8,506 nucleotides of DNA from Candidatus Neomicrothrix sp. UBA2110. GTDB lineage: Bacteria > Actinomycetota > Acidimicrobiia > Acidimicrobiales > Poriferisodalaceae. The DNA lies in contig DCYM01000075.1 of assembly GCA_002331465.1 (NCBI GenBank), forward strand, positions 2,477 to 10,982, written 5' to 3'. Made by a program: the position numbers and the translations under genes. Shown here one piece after another: positions 1 to 6,423 of the stretch. Every line of letters begins with the position of its first letter. Position 1 is the stretch's first letter. A model generated the notes under the pieces. The model was not told the DNA's origin. It did no database searches and worked only from the letters and a program-made list of their open reading frames with translations.

Positions 1-114
1 ACTAATGACGCCCCGTACATAGGATTTGTCCGGATCCGCGCCGATGTAGACGTTGCGGATGGACCTGAGGGGGTACAAGTGAACGTTGCCTCCATACACG
101 ATGTCGGGTTATAA
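1..114 (+). CDS. C-terminal end of an unidentified protein (partial, tentative)
   Basis: Frame 1 is open from the left edge and ends at a TAA at 112-114, giving 37 residues ending in SIHDVGL. Most codons begin with G, which is typical of real coding frames, but the piece is too short to assign a family and I do not recognise it. It does not look like the C-terminus of TrpE or TrpD, which would be natural neighbours of trpC. The opposite strand is also open in the same register over about 1-108, and its only nearby start (GTG at 100-102) has no ribosome binding site, so the forward reading is preferred. The gene body lies outside the window. Confidence 0.35.
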   Translation, partial: TNDAPYIGFVRIRADVDVADGPEGVQVNVASIHDVGL

Positions 115-122
115 CCGGAACC

Positions 123-151
123 TTGAAAGTGGTAGAGCGCTACCCTCTGAT
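123..151 (+). promoter_or_regulatory. candidate sigma-70-type promoter for the ABM/trp operon
   Basis: TTGAAA at 123-128 matches five of six bases of the -35 consensus. It is followed after exactly 17 bases by TCTGAT at 146-151, which matches four of six bases of the -10 consensus. Transcription would begin near 158, about 45 bases before the preferred GTG start of the first gene. It lies just after the stop of the upstream frame, where a promoter would be expected. This is pattern matching only; the -10 is mediocre. Confidence 0.4.
131..144. repeat. 14-base inverted repeat in the promoter spacer, possible operator
   Basis: GGTAG at 131-135 and CTACC at 140-144 are perfect inverted copies separated by AGCG. 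The palindrome falls entirely between the candidate -35 and -10 boxes, the classic place for a repressor site. No T-run follows, so it is a poor terminator for the upstream gene. No regulator gene is visible in the window to pair with it. The arms are short enough to arise by chance. Confidence 0.35.
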
Positions 152-190
152 CGAACGTATTGGTGTTGCCGACCGCCGCACCTACCCAAT

Positions 191-195
191 GGGAG
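191..195 (+). promoter_or_regulatory. ribosome binding site that fixes the start of the ABM-fold gene
   Basis: GGGAG ends nine bases before GTG 205, an ideal distance, while it directly abuts ATG 196 and ends three bases before ATG 199, which is too close. It therefore favours the GTG start over the longer alternatives beginning at TTG 160, ATG 196 or ATG 199. Confidence 0.45.
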
Positions 196-204
196 ATGAT
201 GATT

Positions 205-519
205 GTGGCCAAGCCTGCACTTCTAGCCAAACTGACCGCTAAAGATGGCCAGCGCGACGCGTTGTTGAGCGTGATTGCTGACTTAGGAATGCGAAACGTT
301 TCGGGCGAGCCCGGTACCGAGGTATACGTCGCCCATAAGGACCAGAACGACGAAAATGTCATCTGGTTCTATGAGATGTACTCAGACAACGACGCGCTAG
401 CGGCGCATGGTGGGTCAGATGCGATGAAAGATTTCGGTCGATCTACGGGGGAGTACATGGCTAGCCGCCCAGAACTAATTTTCTTAGAGCCCGTGTGCGC
501 GAAAGGGCTTGAGCTCTGA
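205..519 (+). CDS. antibiotic biosynthesis monooxygenase (ABM) fold protein, putative quinol monooxygenase
   Basis: From GTG 205 the product is 104 residues, the usual size of a single ABM (ferredoxin-like dimeric alpha/beta barrel) domain. The order of elements fits the family: an N-terminal strand ALLAKLTAK (residues 5-13), a helix with GQRDAL, the PGTEVY turn and strand (36-41), WFYEMYSD (54-61) and the helix containing the usual AAH (66-68). Members include YgiN-like quinol monooxygenases and small stress-related oxygenases; the substrate cannot be read from the sequence. The frame is open back to TTG 160, and ATGs lie at 196 and 199, but GGGAG at 191-195 is spaced correctly only for GTG 205, and the fold begins there. 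It ends 51 bases before trpC and is probably co-transcribed with it. Fold assignment is good; function is open. Confidence 0.75.
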   Translation: MAKPALLAKLTAKDGQRDALLSVIADLGMRNVSGEPGTEVYVAHKDQNDENVIWFYEMYSDNDALAAHGGSDAMKDFGRSTGEYMASRPELIFLEPVCAKGLEL

Positions 520-554
520 GGCAAATCCCGGCGATTGCTGCAACGTCAGCTATT

Positions 555-560
555 GGGAGG
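555..560 (+). promoter_or_regulatory. strong ribosome binding site of trpC
   Basis: GGGAGG lies ten bases before ATG 571. It shows that trpC begins at 571 rather than at the in-frame TTG at 535, since the 12 extra residues would have no ribosome binding site and are not part of the conserved fold. Confidence 0.6.
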
Positions 561-580
561 CGACGCGACGATGAGCGTCG
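561..580 (+). repeat. hairpin enclosing the trpC start codon
   Basis: CGACGC at 561-566 and GCGTCG at 575-580 can form a six-pair GC-rich stem with an eight-base loop that contains the ATG at 571-573. The stem begins immediately after the GGGAGG ribosome binding site. An alternative stem uses CGACG at 566-570. Such a structure could reduce initiation on trpC, but with GC-rich coding sequence it could also be coincidence. Confidence 0.3.
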
Positions 581-1359
581 GTAACGGAACTTACTTAGAG
601 CGGATTATCGCTGAGCACCGCGTTCGGGCATTGGCTGACCAACGATCGGTAGAACAGTTGTTCGCGGAAGCGGTGTTGCTCCCAGAGACCCGAGGGTTTC
701 GTTCATCTTTGAGTCAACCAGCACTAAGTGTTATCGCCGAGATAAAACGCCGTTCACCTTCCAAGGGCGATCTTTTCGTAGACCTAAATCCATCGGTCTT
801 AGCTCGCGAATATGCGACAGGTGGGGCGGCTTGCATCTCGGTTCTGACCGACGAGGCTAATTTTGGTGGATCCCAAGCAGATTTAGAAATGGCACGGGCT
901 GCTGTGAAACTTCCCGTTTTAAGAAAAGATTTCACCGTCGACGAACGCGATGTCCTTGATGCCCGACTAATGGGAGCCGACGCGGTTTTGTTGATCGTGG
1001 CAGCATTATCGAAACAAGAACTCGAACGTTTCTTTTCGCTTTCGGTTGAACTCGGATTAGATGCGTTGGTCGAAACCCACGACGAAGCTGAACTTGAGAC
1101 AGCGTTAGAGATCGGCGCTGAACTCATCGGAGTGAATCAAAGAAACCTCATCACCTTTGAAGTTGACTACGAGAGAGCCGCGCGAATGGCGGAGCTCATT
1201 CCTGACGATGTAATAGCTGTCGCTGAGTCTGGGGTTCGAGGCCCGGCGGACGCTGCAATGTTGCGTCAAGCCGGTTATGCAGCGATCCTTGTCGGAGAAA
1301 CACTCGTCACCAGCGGCGACGCTACGGCCGCCGTAGCCGCGCTCCGAGAGGCTGTCTGA
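571..1359 (+). CDS. trpC: indole-3-glycerol phosphate synthase
   Basis: This cytoplasmic (beta/alpha)8-barrel enzyme closes the ring of carboxyphenylaminodeoxyribulose phosphate to give indole-3-glycerol phosphate, the fourth step from chorismate to tryptophan. The 262-residue product has family-typical length and all expected catalytic positions: Glu57 and Lys59 in AEIKRRSPS (56-64), Lys119 in LRKDF, Glu168 in LVETH, Asn189 in GVNQRNL and Glu219-Ser220 in AESGV. The C-terminal phosphate-binding loop is ILVGETLV. ATG 571 is chosen for its strong GGGAGG site. Its stop TGA at 1357-1359 shares one base with the trpF start, a sign of translational coupling. No trpE or trpD is visible upstream, and I saw no Trp-rich leader peptide or T-box in the 51 bases before it. 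Confidence 0.97.
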   Translation: MSVGNGTYLERIIAEHRVRALADQRSVEQLFAEAVLLPETRGFRSSLSQPALSVIAEIKRRSPSKGDLFVDLNPSVLAREYATGGAACISVLTDEANFGGSQADLEMARAAVKLPVLRKDFTVDERDVLDARLMGADAVLLIVAALSKQELERFFSLSVELGLDALVETHDEAELETALEIGAELIGVNQRNLITFEVDYERAARMAELIPDDVIAVAESGVRGPADAAMLRQAGYAAILVGETLVTSGDATAAVAALREAV

Positions 1360-2033
1360 TGTTTGTAAAGATCTGTGGCGTCACCACCGAAGAGGATGCT
1401 CTTCTTGCTGTTGGAATGGGAGCCGACGCCTTAGGGTTCAACTTCGTGCCCGGTTCCTCACGCCAAATCCGAACGGCGACGGCCAGAGATATTGTTCGCA
1501 GGCTCCCCGGTGGAGTGCTCACGGTAGGAGTATTTAGAGACGAATTGAAGGAGAGAGTTGTAGAAGTCACCCATGAAGCTGGTCTTCAGGCCGCTCAACT
1601 TTCTGGTCGAGAGACCAGCAACGACAGTTCTTGGGTCGCGCAACGAATTCCGTACCTCATCAAAGCCTTCACAGCAGGTGACGCCGCTATTGACCACCTC
1701 GACCGTTATTCGACGAGCGCGGTACTAGTTGACGCTCCAGAGCCTGGTTCGGGCGAAGTTTTTGATTGGTCCATGCTCGATGGTCGCGAACGAGGCCGAC
1801 CACTGATCTTGGCGGGAGGCTTGCACCCCCAAAATGTTGGTCAAGCGGTTCGGATCGTGCGGCCGTGGGGAGTAGACGTAGCTAGTGGAGTTGAATCCTC
1901 TCCTGGTAGGAAAGATCCGGTGAAGGTGCGGGAGTTCATTCTCAATGCCCGAGCAGCTGAAGCAGCAATGGAGCCGACTGGCGAGGAATTTGATCCTGAC
2001 GCTCCCCGCCCCTACGACTGGCGTGATGAATGA
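1359..2033 (+). CDS. trpF: phosphoribosylanthranilate isomerase
   Basis: The product catalyses the Amadori rearrangement of N-(5-phosphoribosyl)anthranilate to CdRP, the substrate of TrpC. It is a 224-residue TIM barrel starting with the signature FVKICG, whose Cys6 is the general base; Asp125 in LVDAPEPGSG matches the general acid. GADALGFNF (21-29), LILAGGLHPQNV (149-160) and VDVASGVESSPG (172-183) are the other family blocks. The usual QLHG after strand 4 reads QLSG here (80-83). A hydrophilic, acidic tail of about 25 residues follows the barrel and is likely disordered. GAGAGG at 1346-1351 inside trpC is a well-spaced ribosome binding site, and the start overlaps the trpC stop by one base. 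Many actinobacteria lack trpF and rely on PriA, so its presence is informative. Confidence 0.95.
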   Translation: MFVKICGVTTEEDALLAVGMGADALGFNFVPGSSRQIRTATARDIVRRLPGGVLTVGVFRDELKERVVEVTHEAGLQAAQLSGRETSNDSSWVAQRIPYLIKAFTAGDAAIDHLDRYSTSAVLVDAPEPGSGEVFDWSMLDGRERGRPLILAGGLHPQNVGQAVRIVRPWGVDVASGVESSPGRKDPVKVREFILNARAAEAAMEPTGEEFDPDAPRPYDWRDE

Positions 2034-2066
2034 TGACGTTGACAACGGCACCGATAGGTTGAACAC

Positions 2067-3236
2067 ATGGTGATGACCGACCCGACTGACGAAGGACGTT
2101 TCGGCGAATTTGGAGGTCGTTTCGTCCCTGAAACGCTGGTGCCAGCTTGCGAAGAGCTAGAGGAAGCCTTTCGAGATGCTTGGAACGACCCTGCTTTTGT
2201 CGAGGAATTCCATCAAATTCTCACTGATTTTGGTGGTCGACCCTCTGCGTTAACGGAGTGCTATCGCCTATCGGAGCAGTTGGATGTCCGGGTGTTGCTC
2301 AAGCGAGAGGATCTGAATCATACGGGGTCCCACAAGATCAACAACGTCATCGGGCAGGCCTTGCTTGCGCGGCGTATGGGAAAGTCTCGCCTCGTTGCAG
2401 AAACAGGGGCAGGGCAGCATGGAGTTGCTACGGCTACCGCTGCCGCGTTGCTGGACATGGAATGCAAGGTGTACATGGGTGAAGTCGACATGGAGCGACA
2501 GGAACTCAACGTTTTTCGAATGCAACTCCTCGGTGCTGAAGTCGAATCAGTTTCTTCGGGCAGTAGAACGCTCAAGGATGCGGTCAATGAAGCACTACGG
2601 GACTGGGTCGCCACGGTCGAAAACACTCACTATTGCCTTGGATCAGTGATGGGTCCGCACCCCTACCCATGGATGGTCCGGACCTTCCATCACGTGATTG
2701 GGGACGAAGCTCGCGAGCAATGTCTGGCGTTAATGCAACGATTCCCCGACGTAGTTGTTGCGTGCGTTGGAGGAGGTAGCAACGCAGCCGGTATTTTTTC
2801 AGGATTCGCTGATACCGACGTCCGGTTGGTGGGGGTGGAGCCCGCAGGCGGCGCGGCTGTTGGAAGAGGGGTTCCCGGAGTGGTGCACGGGATGCTGTCC
2901 TACCTCATGCAGGACGAAGTTGGACAGGTCCAAGAGGCTGAATCCATTTCCGCCGGACTTGATTATCCCGGTGTTGGTCCAGAGCACGCCTACCTTGCTT
3001 CTGTTGGTCGCGCTGAATATCCGTCAGTGACTGATGACGAAGTCGTCAACGCCTTTCAGCGTCTTGCCCGCATCGAAGGAATTATCCCAGCACTTGAATC
3101 TGCCCATGCTCTTGCTTGGGTAATTCGCGAAGCAGCTTCGCTTCGAGGGCAAACGGTGCTCCTGAACTTGTCCGGGCGTGGAGATAAAGACGTCGACCAG
3201 ATGATGAGTATTTTGGGACCGGGAAACAAGCGGTGA
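2067..3236 (+). CDS. trpB: tryptophan synthase beta subunit
   Basis: This is the PLP enzyme that condenses indole with serine to make tryptophan, working as an alpha2-beta2 complex with TrpA. The 389-residue product is normal in length. It carries the PLP lysine in [10 protein letters not shown] (Lys90), the catalytic glutamate in AETGAGQHG (Glu112), the loop VCLGSV-like segment [12 protein letters not shown] (191-202), the phosphate-binding GGGSN (236-240), and the C-terminal LSGRGDKDV block. The N-terminal [15 protein letters not shown] fits the TrpB1 (alpha-dependent) type rather than TrpB2. ATG 2067 has AGG at 2056-2058 as a weak, well-placed site; ATG 2073 is an alternative. It starts 33 bases after trpF and overlaps trpA by four bases. 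Confidence 0.98.
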   Translation: MVMTDPTDEGRFGEFGGRFVPETLVPACEELEEAFRDAWNDPAFVEEFHQILTDFGGRPSALTECYRLSEQLDVRVLLKREDLNHTGSHKINNVIGQALLARRMGKSRLVAETGAGQHGVATATAAALLDMECKVYMGEVDMERQELNVFRMQLLGAEVESVSSGSRTLKDAVNEALRDWVATVENTHYCLGSVMGPHPYPWMVRTFHHVIGDEAREQCLALMQRFPDVVVACVGGGSNAAGIFSGFADTDVRLVGVEPAGGAAVGRGVPGVVHGMLSYLMQDEVGQVQEAESISAGLDYPGVGPEHAYLASVGRAEYPSVTDDEVVNAFQRLARIEGIIPALESAHALAWVIREAASLRGQTVLLNLSGRGDKDVDQMMSILGPGNKR

Positions 3237-4024
3237 ACTCAGCCTCGAAAATCGGGCGAATGGAACGATTTCTTCGCGATCGAAGAGGCAACGGATCAAA
3301 GCTGTTAGTCGCTTACATCACTGGCGGGTACGAAGGATGGGAGGCCGCCGTTGAAACAGCGGCAGCTGCGGGAGCCGACGCGATCGAAATTGGGATCCCA
3401 TTTTCTGACCCCGTGATGGATGGGCCTGTAATCCAAAAAGCGAGCCAGATGGCGTTGGAAGCTGGTGCCTCACCAGCTTCAGTGTTAGCCGCAGTGCCGA
3501 ATCTGGACACCGGGGTACCGCATGCTGTGATGACCTATTACAACTTGGCGCATCATGCAGGTCATGAAAGGTTCGCGGCGACGTTGGTCAACTCGGGTAT
3601 CGACGCGGCAATTTTGCCGGACTTGCCTCTTGTCGAATCAGCCCCCTGGAGGGAAGCGGCGGCCGCTGCCGGGATCGAGACCATCATGTTGGCCGCGCCC
3701 ACTACGCCTGAAGATCGACTCGCCGATTTGTGCGAAGCTTCCAAAGGGTTTGTTTATGCGGTGGGGTTGCTTGGTGTCACCGGTGAACGAGCGAATTTGG
3801 CGGCGACCGCGACCGAGATCGCAGGACGGTGCAAACAAGTGACGGATAAACCGGTTCTAACGGGGGTTGGCATTGGCTCACCGGAGCAAGCAGTAGAGGC
3901 TTGTTCCGTCGCCGATGGAGTAATTATCGGATCAGCTGTTGTGCGGCGGTTATTGGATGGCGAAGGGGCGGAGGGAGTGGGAGAACTTATCGCTTCTTAT
4001 CGGAACGCGCTAGACGCAGGCTGA
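3233..4024 (+). CDS. trpA: tryptophan synthase alpha subunit
   Basis: TrpA splits indole-3-glycerol phosphate into glyceraldehyde-3-phosphate and indole, which is channelled to TrpB. The 263-residue TIM barrel has the catalytic glutamate in [10 protein letters not shown] (Glu52) and the catalytic aspartate in MDGP (Asp63). The phosphate-binding side is shown by [15 protein letters not shown] and GVIIGSAVV. Two positions differ from the commonest form: YITGGY replaces the usual YITAGDP-like loop, and AVGLLGVTG has Gly where Ser is common. Translation starts at GTG 3233, whose GTGA overlaps the trpB stop by four bases; GGGA at 3221-3224 is eight bases ahead. The overlap points to coupled, equimolar synthesis with TrpB. 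Confidence 0.97.
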   Translation: MNSASKIGRMERFLRDRRGNGSKLLVAYITGGYEGWEAAVETAAAAGADAIEIGIPFSDPVMDGPVIQKASQMALEAGASPASVLAAVPNLDTGVPHAVMTYYNLAHHAGHERFAATLVNSGIDAAILPDLPLVESAPWREAAAAAGIETIMLAAPTTPEDRLADLCEASKGFVYAVGLLGVTGERANLAATATEIAGRCKQVTDKPVLTGVGIGSPEQAVEACSVADGVIIGSAVVRRLLDGEGAEGVGELIASYRNALDAG

Positions 4025-4036
4025 ATCCGGTTATCA

Positions 4037-4399
4037 ATGAAAAACGTGCTCTTCGACGAACAGTGCGAGCTCTGTGAAGCTGCCAGATTTACTCATTGGT
4101 ACTACGAGGACGAAGTTTGCTGGGTTGCCGACTGTGAGGCTTGTTCGACGCCCATGGTTGTGTGGAAATCTCACGGGACGACGCCCGAAACCGACGAAGT
4201 GAATTGGATGCTTGCTCGTCTTACAGAGGCCGGGGTCTGTCGATTCGGACACGGCGTCGGTTCCCTAGACCGAATTATGCGTCAAATACCCGACCATTTT
4301 CATGCGCACTTTCGAGACCCTCACTGGCTTTCTCGTCGTTGGACAGAGGCGCCTAGTCAATACTCCGGCGTCGGTGGTGAACGGCAGTTACTGACATGA
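4037..4399 (+). CDS. small Cys-rich HIT-like protein, probably zinc-binding; function unknown
   Basis: The 120-residue product has CELC at 10-13, an isolated Cys28, CEAC at 33-36, and DHFHAHFRDP at 86-95. His87-x-His89-x-His91 followed by Phe-Arg fits the HIT superfamily pattern H-phi-H-phi-H-phi-phi. YYEDEVCWVAD (22-32) and MVVWKSH (40-46) also line up with the YEDD...AFLD and LVIPKxH segments of HIT proteins, and an N-terminal CxxC is common in zinc-containing HIT members. HIT enzymes hydrolyse or transfer nucleotides through the middle histidine. Differences are the short spacing between CxxC and triad and the second CxxC. There is no signal or membrane segment, so it is cytoplasmic. It begins 12 bases after trpA without an obvious ribosome binding site, and its ATGA stop overlaps the cytochrome gene. 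The fold is inferred; the substrate is unknown. Confidence 0.65.
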   Translation: MKNVLFDEQCELCEAARFTHWYYEDEVCWVADCEACSTPMVVWKSHGTTPETDEVNWMLARLTEAGVCRFGHGVGSLDRIMRQIPDHFHAHFRDPHWLSRRWTEAPSQYSGVGGERQLLT

Positions 4400-4764
4400 A
4401 CTACTGGGTACCGCGATTGTTCTTGGTTTTACTCATCGCCTTTGGGCTCTGTGTTGGGTGTGCCGATGGAGCGGATTGGTCCACAAGAGGTCCAACCGCA
4501 GAGGAATATTCTCGCGACGCGTTAACACTCGGTGTAGTGGTGTACAGAGATACCTGCGCAACATGCCATGGAGCGGATGGTTCTGGTGGCTTTGGCCCCC
4601 ATCTTCGGGGCAAGGGCCATAAATTCTCTTACGACGAGCATCGCCAGATTATCGAACGAGGGAGACGCTCAATGCCTGGATTCGGAGCAAGCCTCAGCGA
4701 ACAAGAAATTGAGGCGGTTCTCGCTCACGTGAGGGTCGGGTTTTTCGAAAATTTCGGTGGCTAA
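4396..4764 (+). CDS. monohaem class I cytochrome c, probable lipoprotein
   Basis: The 122-residue product has a hydrophobic export segment at residues 5-21 after a short N-terminus with Arg7, ending in CVGC, so Cys22 may be lipidated; the -3 position is Cys rather than the usual Leu, so simple anchoring or cleavage is also possible. The mature part contains one haem-binding CATCH (54-58), the following GADGSGGFGPHLRG typical of small electron carriers, and SMPGFG, whose Met93 is the likely sixth iron ligand. It would act outside the membrane as an electron carrier or as a small oxidase partner. Its ATG overlaps the preceding stop (ATGA), so it is translationally coupled to the HIT-like gene. 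The redox partner is not visible in the window. Confidence 0.88.
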   Translation: MNYWVPRLFLVLLIAFGLCVGCADGADWSTRGPTAEEYSRDALTLGVVVYRDTCATCHGADGSGGFGPHLRGKGHKFSYDEHRQIIERGRRSMPGFGASLSEQEIEAVLAHVRVGFFENFGG

Positions 4765-4814
4765 TCTTTCCTTGGATGGCGGGGTAACGAGCATGGGATC
4801 GCTATGTTGGCCGA

Positions 4815-5276
4815 ATGCTGAAACCCGGAGATCGCGCACCAGCTTTTACACTTCTGGACCAGTGGCAAAAAAAATGGCGTCTAACAGACCAACAGGACCA
4901 GCGGATTGCGCTCTTCTTTTATCCAAAGGCGAACACCGGCGGATGTACGATGCAGGCGTGTGGGTTGCGTGACATAGCGTCGCAAGCTGACGGCGTCCAA
5001 ATTGTTGGAATCAGTGCAGATAGCCCTGAAACACAAGCTCGATGGGATGAAAAACACCAGTTTGGGTTTCCGCTTTTGTCTGACCCTGATCACAAAATCG
5101 CAACGAAATATCAAGCTTGGGGCCCCAAAAAACTTTACGGTCGGGAGTACGAAGGGATACTGCGTTCGCTTTTCCTTATCGCAGCATCGGGTCGTATCGA
5201 AAATGTTTGGATGAAAATTTCCCCTAAAGAAACCCCACACCGGCTATTGATGGCGTTGGAGGAGAGCAATGAGTGA
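4815..5276 (+). CDS. bcp: thiol peroxidase of the Bcp/PrxQ peroxiredoxin family
   Basis: The 153-residue product is a thioredoxin-fold peroxidase that reduces hydrogen peroxide and organic hydroperoxides. It opens with LKPGDRAPAFTLLDQ, as PrxQ proteins do, and has Pro37, Thr41 and the peroxidatic Cys44 of the PxxxTxxC motif, with Cys49 five residues later as the probable resolving cysteine of the atypical two-Cys type. The active site reads TGGC rather than the common TPGC. An arginine in GILRSLFLI fits the conserved active-site arginine. There is no export signal, so it is cytoplasmic. ATG 4815 follows a 50-base gap with no clear ribosome binding site; the family N-terminus starts right there. 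It overlaps fabZ by eight bases. Confidence 0.93.
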   Translation: MLKPGDRAPAFTLLDQWQKKWRLTDQQDQRIALFFYPKANTGGCTMQACGLRDIASQADGVQIVGISADSPETQARWDEKHQFGFPLLSDPDHKIATKYQAWGPKKLYGREYEGILRSLFLIAASGRIENVWMKISPKETPHRLLMALEESNE

Positions 5277-5706
5277 CTATCCCAAACCTGCGGACCTTTT
5301 GGCGCACCGCCCCCCGTTCCTTTTTTGCGATGAAATAACAGAGTTGGAGCCTGGCGTTTCCTGCACCGCAATATGGCGCTTAACAGGTGACGAAGCCTTT
5401 TTCGCAGGCCACTTTCCGAGTAGACCCACCCTGCCGGGAGTGTTGATAGTTGAGGCCTTAGCTCAGACCGCAGGGTTAGCAGCCCTTAGTGACGAACACT
5501 TCGAAGGTAAATTGCCACTTTTTGGAGGTATCGATAAGGCGCGTTTCCGCCGCCAAGTTATTCCTGGCGACACGCTTACTTTGGAGGCGAACCTCGGCCG
5601 GATGTCCAAAATGGCTGGCAAAGCAACTGGAGTAGCGTCTGTGGACGGTGAAATTGCCTGTCAGGTCGAGATGATGTTTGTGATCGCCGACGCGGCCGAC
5701 CTGTAG
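5269..5706 (+). CDS. fabZ: 3-hydroxyacyl-ACP dehydratase, FabZ type
   Basis: This hot-dog-fold enzyme removes water from 3-hydroxyacyl-ACP to give trans-2-enoyl-ACP in type II fatty acid synthesis. The 145-residue length is typical. HRPPFLFCDEI (13-23) matches the N-terminal substrate-entry block and AGHFPSRPTLPGVLIVEALAQ-type residues (46-66) hold the catalytic His48 and Glu62. GGIDKARFRRQVIPGD corresponds to the second conserved block. A strong ribosome binding site, GGAGGAG ending at 5264, lies inside the end of the peroxiredoxin gene, and the start overlaps that gene by eight bases. The fabG-acpP-fabF cluster that would share its substrates lies on the opposite strand about one kilobase away. 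A specialised hot-dog dehydratase acting on another acyl-ACP cannot be excluded. Confidence 0.9.
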   Translation: MSDYPKPADLLAHRPPFLFCDEITELEPGVSCTAIWRLTGDEAFFAGHFPSRPTLPGVLIVEALAQTAGLAALSDEHFEGKLPLFGGIDKARFRRQVIPGDTLTLEANLGRMSKMAGKATGVASVDGEIACQVEMMFVIADAADL

Positions 5707-5724
5707 GACGCGAGATGTCGCGAC

Positions 5725-6423
5725 GTGGGTGACCGTCTGAGGCTGTTCTGGGCTGGGGATCATCGGCGAGACGGCTTTCTCCTCGGAGCAGCGGTCGGGA
5801 TTTTCGGCGTAACTTTCGGGGTCCTTGCATCGGCTTCGGGTCTTTCTGCTTTTAAGGCCACGACGATGTCCCTCCTTGTGTTTACCGGGGCGTCCCAATT
5901 CGCTGCAGTAGGAATTGCTAGCTCGGGAGGCGAACCACTGTCTGCTTTAGGAACAGCGTTGTTACTTGCTGCTCGCAACGGTGTTTACTCCCTTTCCATT
6001 GCTGAAACACTTCCAGCGAACGGACTGAAACGCTTGATAGCTGCACAACTCGTTATTGACGAGACAGCGGCTATGAGTGAAGCCCAGCCAATGCCCGAGG
6101 TGTCACAGGAAGTTTTCTGGGTCACCGGAATTTCTGTTTTTGTTTTTTGGAACGCGGGAACGTTGGTTGGGGTATTTGCAGGCCAAGTCGTGGGTGACCC
6201 TCTTTCTTGGGGATTAGACGCGGCATTCCCGGCGGGATTTCTTGCTCTTTTGCTTCCCCACCTATCAGATCGAAAGAAACGACTTGCGGCTCTGCTGGGG
6301 GCTGTAATAGCTGCAATTAGTATCCCGATTTTGCCCCAAGGGCTTCCTGTGCTGGCGGCGGCGTTCGGCGCTGTCATAGCCGTTGGTGTCGGCAGCAAAA
6401 AAGGAAAGGGACGCCACCAATGA
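5725..6423 (+). CDS. azlC: AzlC family branched-chain amino acid exporter, large subunit
   Basis: The 232-residue membrane protein matches the large subunit of the two-part LIV-E/AzlCD exporter. Residues 17-40 form the first membrane segment with GAAVGIFGVTFG, followed by GLSAFKATTMSLLVFTGASQF-type residues (around 39-59) that are the family's clearest block, then a segment with AARNGVYSLS and the soluble stretch QLVIDETAAMSEAQP. More hydrophobic segments follow up to a basic tail (KKGKGRHQ). It probably exports valine and related amino acids, but the substrate here is inferred from the family. The GTG start at 5725, 18 bases after fabZ, has only a weak GAG at 5712-5714 ahead of it. Its stop overlaps the azlD start in ATGA. 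Confidence 0.9.
   Translation: MGDRLRLFWAGDHRRDGFLLGAAVGIFGVTFGVLASASGLSAFKATTMSLLVFTGASQFAAVGIASSGGEPLSALGTALLLAARNGVYSLSIAETLPANGLKRLIAAQLVIDETAAMSEAQPMPEVSQEVFWVTGISVFVFWNAGTLVGVFAGQVVGDPLSWGLDAAFPAGFLALLLPHLSDRKKRLAALLGAVIAAISIPILPQGLPVLAAAFGAVIAVGVGSKKGKGRHQ

Noticed and set aside
520..570. Possible trp leader peptide or T-box before trpC
   Set aside because: The gap has no short frame with consecutive Trp codons, no T-box sequence and no terminator hairpin with a T-run.
972..983. GGGAGCCGACGC also occurs at 1418-1429 in trpF and 3370-3381 in trpA
   Set aside because: In all three it encodes the GADA segment of related TIM-barrel folds. The identical codons are best explained by shared protein motif and codon preference, not by a DNA element.
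714..1127. 137-residue minus-strand open frame inside trpC
   Set aside because: It is very Ser/Ala-rich, as expected for the complement of trpC codons, and trpC is unambiguous.
4757..4972. 71-residue plus-strand frame starting near the end of the cytochrome gene
   Set aside because: It overlaps the peroxiredoxin start in another frame and lacks any conserved feature.
5476..5898. 140-residue minus-strand open frame spanning the fabZ/azlC junction
   Set aside because: It is antisense to both genes, has no ribosome binding site or recognisable motif, and is a shadow frame.
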